A stretch of 64,000 bases of DNA from Phytomonospora endophytica (GTDB lineage Bacteria > Actinomycetota > Actinomycetes > Mycobacteriales > Micromonosporaceae). The translations under genes and the position numbers were made by a program. Numbering within the stretch: position 1 is the stretch's first letter; every line of letters begins with the position of its first letter. Below, one piece after another: positions 58,734 to 64,000 of the stretch. The DNA lies in assembly GCF_014202425.1 (NCBI RefSeq), contig NZ_JACHGT010000012.1, positions 1 through 64,000 on the forward strand, read 5' to 3'. The notes under the pieces were generated by a model. The model was not told the DNA's origin, did no database searches, and was given only the letters and a program-made list of their open reading frames with translations.

Positions 58734-59392
58734 CACCGCTGCGGGTCCTGCTCGCCGAGGACGCCGCCCTGACCCGCGGCGGCCTGACCGAGATCCTGCG
58801 CGTGGCGGGGCACTCCGTCGACGCCGTGCACGACGGCGACGAACTGATGGCCCGCATCGCCGCCGGAGTGTCCGATGTGGACCTCGTGATCACCGACGTG
58901 CGGATGCCGCCGACGTCCACCGACGAAGGGTTGCGCGCGGCCATGGCGCTACGGGGACTGCGGCCGCCGGTGCCGGTCCTGGTGCTGTCGTCCTATGTGG
59001 AGCCCGAGTACGCCGCCGAGCTGCTCGCCGACCCCGGCGGCGGGGTCGGGTACCTCCTCAAGGACAAGGTGGCGCGCGTAGAGGACTTCCTCACCGCCGT
59101 GCGTCTCGTCGCCGGTGGCGGCACCGCCGTGGACACCGAGCTGATGAACCGGATGCTGCGCCGCAACGCCGGCGACGACCGGCTGCGGCGGCTGACCCCG
59201 CGCGAGACCGAGGTCCTCGGCCTGCTCGCCGAGGGACGCAACAACGCCGCCATCGCCCGCGCGCTGGTCATCGGGCTCCCGGCGGTCGAGAAGCACATCG
59301 GCAACGTCTTCCTGAAGCTGGATCTGCCCGCCGACCTGGACGGCAACCGGCGGGTGCTGGCGGTCCTGGCCTATCTGCGGCGCCGGACCTGA
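58712..59392 (+). CDS. NarL/LuxR-type response regulator
   Basis: This 226-residue protein has a receiver domain with LAEDAALTRGG (acidic pocket), DLVITDVRMPP with phospho-acceptor Asp62, and the conserved Lys in YLLKDKVA. The C-terminal LuxR helix-turn-helix is LTPRETEVLGLLAEGRNNAA followed by LPAVEKHIGNVFLKLDLP. The start is a TTG overlapping the kinase gene, with GGAG eight bases upstream; no ATG or GTG fits the receiver start. It is the partner of the kinase upstream. Confidence 0.92.
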   Translation: MPPDEPLTPLRVLLAEDAALTRGGLTEILRVAGHSVDAVHDGDELMARIAAGVSDVDLVITDVRMPPTSTDEGLRAAMALRGLRPPVPVLVLSSYVEPEYAAELLADPGGGVGYLLKDKVARVEDFLTAVRLVAGGGTAVDTELMNRMLRRNAGDDRLRRLTPRETEVLGLLAEGRNNAAIARALVIGLPAVEKHIGNVFLKLDLPADLDGNRRVLAVLAYLRRRT

Positions 59393-59524
59393 CGCGCCTG
59401 CCGTGTCCTTGGCGGCCCGCCGGAAGAATGTCCGGCGGACCCGTCGGATCGAGACGTGCCCGTTCGTAGTGGGGATGAGAGGCGGCCCGCCGGACCGCCC
59501 GCGTGATCACAGGAGATGAGTTCG

Positions 59525-59860
59525 ATGGCGCAGTACCTGATGTCCGTGCTCGACGACCGGACCGGCTCGGTGACGCCCGAGGAGATGGCCGCGATCACGG
59601 CGTACAACACCGAGCGGCTCCAGGGCGAGGGCCACTGGGTGTTCGCGGGCGGGCTCGCGTCGCCCGAGGCGGCGACGGTCGTCGACGGGCGGGGCGGGGA
59701 GCCGATGTTCACCGACGGGCCCTACCTGGAGTCGAAGGAGTACATCGCGGGCTTCTGGGTCATCGAGGCCGCCGACTTCGACGTCGCGCTGCGGCTGTGC
59801 GCCGAGGGCTCGAAGGCCTGCAACCGGCGGCTCGAACTGCGGCCCTTCCTGACGCGGTGA
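59525..59860 (+). CDS. YCII-related DGPF-type protein, partner of ECF42 sigma
   Basis: This 111-residue protein has the YCII/DGPF fold: MAQYLMSVLDDRTGSVTPEE, EGHWVFAGGLASPEAATVVD and FTDGPYLESKEYIAGFWVIE. The family name motif DGPF reads DGPY here. These proteins are regularly encoded beside ECF42 sigma factors and may modulate them. The ATG at 59525 lies nine bases after AGGAG; another ATG directly follows that site. Its stop overlaps the sigma factor start (GTGA), so the two are co-translated. Confidence 0.92.
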   Translation: MAQYLMSVLDDRTGSVTPEEMAAITAYNTERLQGEGHWVFAGGLASPEAATVVDGRGGEPMFTDGPYLESKEYIAGFWVIEAADFDVALRLCAEGSKACNRRLELRPFLTR

Positions 59861-61077
59861 CACACGTCGACGAGGTCATCGCCCGGGTCCACCGCGAGGA
59901 GTGGGCCCGGGTCGTCGCGACCATCGCCAGGCGGGTCGGGGACCTCGACATCGCCGAGGAGATGGCCGCCGAGGCCTTCGCGACGGCCGTCGAACGGTGG
60001 CCGTCCGACGGTGTCCCGCCCAATCCGGGCGCGTGGCTCACGACCACCGCCGGCCGCAAGGCCATCGACCGGCTCCGCCGCGAGGTCAAGCGCACCGAGA
60101 AGCACAAGGAGGCGCTGATGTTGTCCGACACCCCCGAACCGCTCGGTGCCATCGACGACGACCGGCTGCGGCTCGTCTTCACCTGCTGCCATCCGGCCCT
60201 GGCGATGGAGGCGCGAGTCGCGCTGACACTGCGGCTGATCGGCGGGCTCACCGTGCCCGAGATCTCGCGCGCGTTCCTGGTCCAGGAGACGGCGATGGGC
60301 CAGCGGATCACCCGCGCGAAGGCGAAGATCAAGGCCGCGAGCATCCCGTATCGCGTGCCGGCGCGCGAGGACCTCCCCGCCCGGGTCGGCGCCGTGCTCA
60401 CCGTGCTGTTCCTGATCTTCAACGAGGGTTACCTCGCCTCCGGCCCCGAACGCGAGACGGTCCGCGGGGAACTGACCGCCGAGGCGATCCGGCTGACCCG
60501 GCTGGTCGGCGAGCTCATGCCGGGCGACGGCGAGGTCGCCGGGCTGCTGGCGCTGATGCTGCTGACGGAGGCGCGGCGGGCCGCGCGGGTGTCGGCGAGC
60601 GGGGAACTCGTCGCCCTCGGCGACCAGGACCGCGGGGCCTGGGACCGCGCGCTGATCGCCGAAGGGCACGCCCTGGTCCGGGCACGCCTGGCGTCCGGGG
60701 AGGCGCCCGGGCGGTACCAGATCATGGCGGCGATCAACGCCGTGCACACCGACGCCGCCGACGTGCGCGACACCGCGTGGTCGCAGATCGTCGCGCTGTA
60801 CGACCAGCTCGTCCGGCTCGACCCGTCGCCGATCGTGCGCCTCAACCGGGCCATCGCGGCGGCCGAACTCGACGGGCCGCAGGTCGCGCTCGCCGAGATC
60901 GACGGGCTGCCGCTCGCGGAGTACCACGCGTTCCACGCGACGCGGGCGGAGCTGCTGCGGCGGCAGGGACGCAGCGCGGAGTCGCGGGCGGCGTACGACC
61001 GGGCGATCGAGCTGGCGGGGAACAGTGGGGAGAGGGCGTACCTGGCGCGGCGGCGGGGGGAGCTGGGGGGAGGGTGA
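59857..61077 (+). CDS. ECF42-type RNA polymerase sigma factor with C-terminal TPR-like domain
   Basis: This 406-residue protein has sigma region 2 (ATIARRVGDLDIAEEMAAEA, ERWPSDGVPPNPGAWLTTTA, GRKAIDRLRRE) and region 4 (EARVALTLRLIGGLTVPEIS, QRITRAKAKI). A long helical C-terminal domain follows (residues 190-406) with IFNEGYLASGPE, YQIMAAINAVHTDA and LNRAIAAAELDGPQVALAEI, TPR-like. This architecture together with a DGPF partner is the mark of ECF42, which has no anti-sigma factor. The GTG start is coupled to the DGPF stop. The promoter it recognises cannot be named here. Confidence 0.93.
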   Translation: MTHVDEVIARVHREEWARVVATIARRVGDLDIAEEMAAEAFATAVERWPSDGVPPNPGAWLTTTAGRKAIDRLRREVKRTEKHKEALMLSDTPEPLGAIDDDRLRLVFTCCHPALAMEARVALTLRLIGGLTVPEISRAFLVQETAMGQRITRAKAKIKAASIPYRVPAREDLPARVGAVLTVLFLIFNEGYLASGPERETVRGELTAEAIRLTRLVGELMPGDGEVAGLLALMLLTEARRAARVSASGELVALGDQDRGAWDRALIAEGHALVRARLASGEAPGRYQIMAAINAVHTDAADVRDTAWSQIVALYDQLVRLDPSPIVRLNRAIAAAELDGPQVALAEIDGLPLAEYHAFHATRAELLRRQGRSAESRAAYDRAIELAGNSGERAYLARRRGELGGG

Positions 61078-61161
61078 CGGGCGGGGTGTGGCGCGGGTGT
61101 GGCCGTCTTGTGGCGGGCGCGGGGAAGGTGGGGGTGACCGCACGAGACAAAGGGGAATGAG

Positions 61162-61506
61162 ATGCGGAAACTTCTTACGACGGGTGTGCTGGCCGGGGCC
61201 GCGCTCGCGGCCGTGCTGGTGGGCGGTGTCGCACAGGCGAACCAGAACGACGGCTCGCCCGGCGCCGGCGTCGCGCCCGCGAACCAGAACGACGGCTCGC
61301 CCGGCGGCGGCATCGCACCCGCGAACCACAACGACGGCTCGCCCGGCGGCGGCATCGCACCCGCGAACCACAACGACGGCTCGCCCGGCGGCGGCATCGC
61401 ACCGGCGAGCGAGCACGGTGGCGCGCCGGGAGGTGGGATCGCTCCTGCGGCGAACCAGGGAATCTGGGCGGGTTCCGAGTCGGGCGGCGCACCCGGGGGC
61501 GGCTGA
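61162..61506 (+). CDS. Secreted protein made of 14-residue repeats
   Basis: This 114-residue protein has a signal peptide (MRKLLTTGVLAGAALAAVLV, ending in GGVAQA) with cleavage before residue 27. The mature protein is five repeats of the form AN(Q/H)NDGSPGGGIAP and a shorter tail ending SGGAPGGG. It is rich in Gly, Pro, Asn and Asp, and probably disordered outside the cell. AGGGGA precedes the ATG. The family is not recognised. Its position 84 bases after the ECF42 gene suggests that it may belong to the same response. The repeats are near-identical at the DNA level, so copy number may vary. Confidence 0.8.
   Translation: MRKLLTTGVLAGAALAAVLVGGVAQANQNDGSPGAGVAPANQNDGSPGGGIAPANHNDGSPGGGIAPANHNDGSPGGGIAPASEHGGAPGGGIAPAANQGIWAGSESGGAPGGG
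61237..61446 (+). repeat. Tandem 42-bp coding repeats (five units)
   Basis: Five 42-bp units start at 61237, 61279, 61321, 61363 and 61405. Units 2-4 differ by one or two bases; units 3 and 4 differ only in the last base. Unit 1 is slightly and unit 5 strongly diverged. The unit length keeps the reading frame. Confidence 0.9.
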
Positions 61507-61522
61507 TCGCCACACCCACCAC

Positions 61523-61553
61523 GGCCCGCCCGCACCAGCGTGCGCGGCGGGCC
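61523..61553. terminator. Hairpin between convergent genes
   Basis: GGCCCGCC pairs with GGCGGGCC, and an inner GCAC/GTGC stem extends it with small bulges. It lies between the stop codons of the repeat protein and the alpha/beta hydrolase. Confidence 0.5.
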
Positions 61554-61587
61554 TTGCCGTCGCCTTCGCCGTGGCCCCCGTCGTCGG

Positions 61588-62319
61588 CTAGTCCGCCGCG
61601 TCCCCCGCCGCCTTCACCACGTACTTCGCCGCGTCCCCCGCGATCCGCGCGAGCACGTCGGAGTCGGCGAGGCAGCTGATGTGCGTCCGCCGCGGCAGCA
61701 CGAGCAGTCTCCCGTCGCGGCACACCTTGAGGAACGCCTTCTCCTCCGCGCGGAACGGGTCCCGTGCACCGTTCACCAGCCACACCGGCCCCGGGTACGT
61801 CTCCAGTTCCGCTCTCGGGTCCAGGCCCGACAGGGCGTCGACGACCTGGGGCATCGTCGTCGAGTCGAGTCCGCCGGCGACCATGGCCTCGGCGACGGCC
61901 TGGGGCAGTGTCCGGCGGAAGGCCCAGGCGCTGAAGCGGTCGGCGCGGCGCTGGTTGGCCGAGGCCATGCGCGCGGCCATGCGGTAGATGGCGAGCAGTG
62001 GCCCGCGCGGGGTCGCCGTGCAGCCGAGGGCGACGAGTCCGGCGACGCGGCCGGGGTGGCGGGCGGCCGTCGCGATGCTGACGTAACCGCCCATGGAGTG
62101 CCCGACGAGGAGTGCGCGGCCGCCGACGGCGTCGATCGCCCGCGCGACGGTGTCCACGGCGGCGTCGAGGGTGAAGGGCGCGTCCTTGCGGCTGCCGTGG
62201 CCGGGGAGGTCCGGCGTCGCGACGGGATGCTCGCGGCCGACGATCGCGGTCACCGGCCGCCACACGGTCCCGCTGATGCGGATGCCGTGCACGAACACCA
62301 TCGGCAGCGCGTTCTCCAT
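61588..62319 (-). CDS. Alpha/beta hydrolase
   Basis: This 243-residue protein has the alpha/beta hydrolase core: MVFVHGIRISGTVWRPV (oxyanion region), TPDLPGHGSR, ALLVGHSMGGYVSIATAA with nucleophile Ser75, WLVNGARDPF with the probable acidic residue, and RRTHISCLADSD with the catalytic His. Substrate unknown. GGAGG precedes the ATG. It starts 11 bases after the sulfatase stop, so they form an operon. Confidence 0.92.
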   Translation of the reverse strand: MENALPMVFVHGIRISGTVWRPVTAIVGREHPVATPDLPGHGSRKDAPFTLDAAVDTVARAIDAVGGRALLVGHSMGGYVSIATAARHPGRVAGLVALGCTATPRGPLLAIYRMAARMASANQRRADRFSAWAFRRTLPQAVAEAMVAGGLDSTTMPQVVDALSGLDPRAELETYPGPVWLVNGARDPFRAEEKAFLKVCRDGRLLVLPRRTHISCLADSDVLARIAGDAAKYVVKAAGDAAD

Positions 62320-62330
62320 CCCGCCTCCGT

Positions 62331-63749
62331 TCACAGCAGTGTCAGCGCTTCGCGACCGGCGACGAGCCCGCCGTCTTCGACGTAGCCCTCGGGGCGGCCG
62401 TCGAGTTCGGCGACCAGCCGCGCCCGCTGCCGCGCCAGCGCGTCGGTCTCGGCCGCGGCGAGGTCGCGGGTCTCGGCCGGGTCGGCGCGCAGGTCGAAGA
62501 GCTGTTCGCGACCGTCGGCCGACAGCCACACGTACTTGTACCGCTCGTCGGTGATCCAGTGCATGGACTGCCCGAAGAGCTGATGCTCACCGTGCAAGTA
62601 TTCGCGCACGCCGCCGCTTGCGCCACGCGCCAAGGGAAGCAGGCTCGAACCGTCCACTGTGGGCGTGTCGACGCCGGCCGCGGCGAGCAGCGTCGGCATG
62701 ACGTCGCGCAGTTCGACGACCTCGTCGCTGACGACGCCGCCGGGCAGGCCCGGCCCGGCCAGCAGCATCGGGACCCGCGACGAACCCTCGTAGGGGTAGG
62801 CCTTGCGCCACATGTGGTGCTCCCCGAGCATCTCGCCGTGGTCGCTGGTGAAGCAGATCCAGGTGTCGTCGAGCTCGCCGAACTCCGCGAGGACTTCCAG
62901 GAAGTAGTTGACCTGGGCGTCGATGTGCGACATGTGGCCGAAGTACCCGGCGCGCGCCCGGTGGGCGGTGACCGGGTCGTACACGGCGACGTTGGCGTCG
63001 GCGCGCGCGTCGTTCCGCCAGCCCTCGTAGGTGCCGGTCCAGTCGCCGACGACCGGCTCGTAGGGCGGCGCCGACAGGTACTGCTCGAAGGCCCACGCGG
63101 GCGGGTCGTAGGGCGGGTGGGGCCGGTGGAAGGACAGGTTGAGGAAGAAGGGCGCGGTGGGGTCGCGGCGGTAGAGGAAGTCGACGGCCTCGGTGACGAC
63201 CCAGTTCGTCGGGTGCAGCGCCTCCGGCCCGTCCCAGGGGCGGGCGACGACGGAGTTGCACTGGAGCCCGAGCGCGGCCTCGTCGGCGCCCGGGTCACCG
63301 GTCCGCCGGGCGAGCCAGGCGCGGTAGTCGTCGTGCAGGCGCGGGTCACGGCGGCGGTCGCGGGCGAAGTGGAGGTAGCCGTCGTGCAGGACGACCTCGT
63401 CGAAGCCGATGCGGTGGCGCTCGGGGTACACGTGCATCTTGCCGATCGCGCGGGTCTGGTATCCGGCGCGGCCGAACTCGCCGGCCATGGTCACCGGGTA
63501 GTCCCAGGCGACGCCGTCCTGGTAGCCGACGCGGCCGTGCGAGCGCTGCGACAGGCCGGTGTGCAGGGCGGCGCGGGCGGGGATGCACGACGGGGTCGCG
63601 CTGTAGGCGCGGTCGAAGCGGGCGCCCCGGGCGGCGAGTTCGTCGAGGTAGGGGGTGCGGACGACGGGGTGTCCGGCGCCGGAGAGGGCGTCCCCACGCC
63701 ACTGGTCGGCGGTGATGAGCAGGACGTTGGGGCGTTTCGGGGACGTCAT
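62331..63749 (-). CDS. Sulfatase (arylsulfatase/choline-sulfatase-like, FGly type)
   Basis: This 472-residue protein begins PNVLLITADQWRGDALSGAG and has the sulfatase signature SCIPARAALHTG, in which Cys55 (CxPxR) would be oxidised to formylglycine. AIGKMHVYP and FTSDHGEMLGEHHMW are further conserved metal and active-site blocks. No signal peptide is seen, so it is probably cytoplasmic. The ATG at 63749 gives the normal N terminus; a start 51 bases upstream is possible but not protein-like. Sulfate ester substrate is not predictable. A formylglycine-generating enzyme is not in the window. Confidence 0.92.
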   Translation of the reverse strand: MTSPKRPNVLLITADQWRGDALSGAGHPVVRTPYLDELAARGARFDRAYSATPSCIPARAALHTGLSQRSHGRVGYQDGVAWDYPVTMAGEFGRAGYQTRAIGKMHVYPERHRIGFDEVVLHDGYLHFARDRRRDPRLHDDYRAWLARRTGDPGADEAALGLQCNSVVARPWDGPEALHPTNWVVTEAVDFLYRRDPTAPFFLNLSFHRPHPPYDPPAWAFEQYLSAPPYEPVVGDWTGTYEGWRNDARADANVAVYDPVTAHRARAGYFGHMSHIDAQVNYFLEVLAEFGELDDTWICFTSDHGEMLGEHHMWRKAYPYEGSSRVPMLLAGPGLPGGVVSDEVVELRDVMPTLLAAAGVDTPTVDGSSLLPLARGASGGVREYLHGEHQLFGQSMHWITDERYKYVWLSADGREQLFDLRADPAETRDLAAAETDALARQRARLVAELDGRPEGYVEDGGLVAGREALTLL

Positions 63750-63832
63750 GGTGATCGACAGTACGCCGCGGGCGCAGGCGGGGAGGGGACGGTAGCGCAC
63801 GTCACAGCGGCTTGACGGATACCCGTCACCGA

Positions 63833-63862
63833 CCTAGGTTAGTGAACACTCACTAACCTAGG
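63833..63862. promoter_or_regulatory. Perfect 30-bp inverted repeat, probable TetR-type operator
   Basis: CCTAGGTTAGTGA, ACAC, TCACTAACCTAGG. Both 13-bp arms are perfect. The core TTAGTGA-N4-TCACTAA looks like a TetR-family operator. The right arm overlaps the AGGAG ribosome site of the SGNH hydrolase gene, seven bases before its ATG, and the sulfatase start is 84 bases away on the other side. No regulator gene for it is inside the window. Confidence 0.75.
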
Positions 63863-63869
63863 AGCCGTC

Positions 63870-64000
63870 ATGAAACTCCTCTGCCTCGGCGACAGCATCA
63901 CCCGCGCGCAGGTCAGCGCCGACTACACCGCGATCCTCCGCGACCGCCTCCCACGTTTCACCGTCGTCGGCTCCGGCGTCAACCACGAGATGTCGGCGGG
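63870..64000 (+). CDS. SGNH/GDSL hydrolase (5' part, cut by window edge)
   Basis: The first 43 codons are present. The protein starts MKLLCLGDSITRAQVSADYT with the GDSIT block that holds the nucleophilic Ser of SGNH hydrolases, then LRDRLPRFTVVGSGVNHEMS. The enzyme should be an esterase or lipase. AGGAG precedes the ATG but lies inside the right arm of a perfect 30-bp inverted repeat, suggesting tight repression. Confidence 0.88.
   Translation, partial: MKLLCLGDSITRAQVSADYTAILRDRLPRFTVVGSGVNHEMSA

Noticed and set aside
61237-61446. CRISPR array
   Set aside because: The repeats are contiguous 42-bp coding units without spacers and lie in frame within a signal-peptide-bearing gene.

Overview
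The window is chromosomal DNA from a high-GC Gram-positive actinomycete. The evidence is near-uniform G/C at third codon positions, frequent GTG/TTG starts, a conservon-type sensor/roadblock/GTPase set, a SigB/F-type sigma factor with GGGTA promoters, a GPGG small membrane protein, DUF6328-type membrane proteins and an ECF42/DGPF pair. The genus cannot be fixed from the sequence. I see no prophage, insertion sequence, CRISPR array or rRNA operon; one tRNA-Arg(CCU) is present. About 70 genes are supported.

Layout. (1) 0-9.7 kb is a stress island: a GH15 glucoamylase/trehalase-like enzyme, a degenerate ANTAR-GAF-PP2C regulator, a 47-residue GPGG membrane protein, a SigB-like sigma factor, a CBS protein, a SRPBCC protein, a Rho-N-type protein, a hemerythrin and two small membrane proteins. 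Four promoters here share one layout, (G/C)GTTT-N16-GGGTA, so the sigma factor probably sits among its own targets. (2) 9.7-17 kb is metabolic and repair DNA: alkylsulfatase-type hydrolase, quinone reductase, endonuclease V, a virginiamycin-B-lyase-type propeller, a TetR/P450/ferredoxin unit and a HhH glycosylase. (3) 17-18 kb holds two damaged genes, a truncated TetR and a frameshifted membrane protein. (4) 18-28.6 kb has a metallophosphoesterase, then one long minus-strand operon reading sensor kinase, roadblock, GTPase, branched-chain-type ABC transporter (five genes) and methyltransferase. The conservon lacks the usual DUF742 gene and the sensor appears to start with CTG.

(5) 28.7-39 kb is a mosaic of small regulators and enzymes: TPR regulator, thioesterase, HxlR, NIPSNAP, kinase-like APH, VOC, YciI, DinB, erythromycin-esterase-like protein, zinc-free reductase with a divergent ArsR and a 39-bp operator, PhzF and MazG. 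(6) 39-45.4 kb is a complete oligopeptide ABC operon (two permeases, two ATPases, a small two-helix membrane protein, a lipoprotein). (7) 45.9-51.6 kb contains a K+ channel, a flavin dehydrogenase divergent from dimethylargininase, the tRNA, a secreted protein, a nucleoside-kinase-like protein and a GNAT. (8) 51.7-54.7 kb is a coupled ROK regulator / sugar isomerase / Gfo-Idh-MocA operon closed by two hairpins. (9) 54.9-61.5 kb carries a membrane-anchored beta-lactamase-fold hydrolase, a SnoaL protein, a two-component system, the DGPF-ECF42 pair and a tiny secreted protein built from 14-residue repeats. (10) 61.6-64 kb has an alpha/beta hydrolase-sulfatase operon and the start of an SGNH hydrolase behind a perfect 30-bp inverted repeat.

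Many operons are joined by ATGA/GTGA overlaps, and convergent genes are often separated by long perfect hairpins without a T-run. No searches could be run, so family names rest on motif recognition alone.
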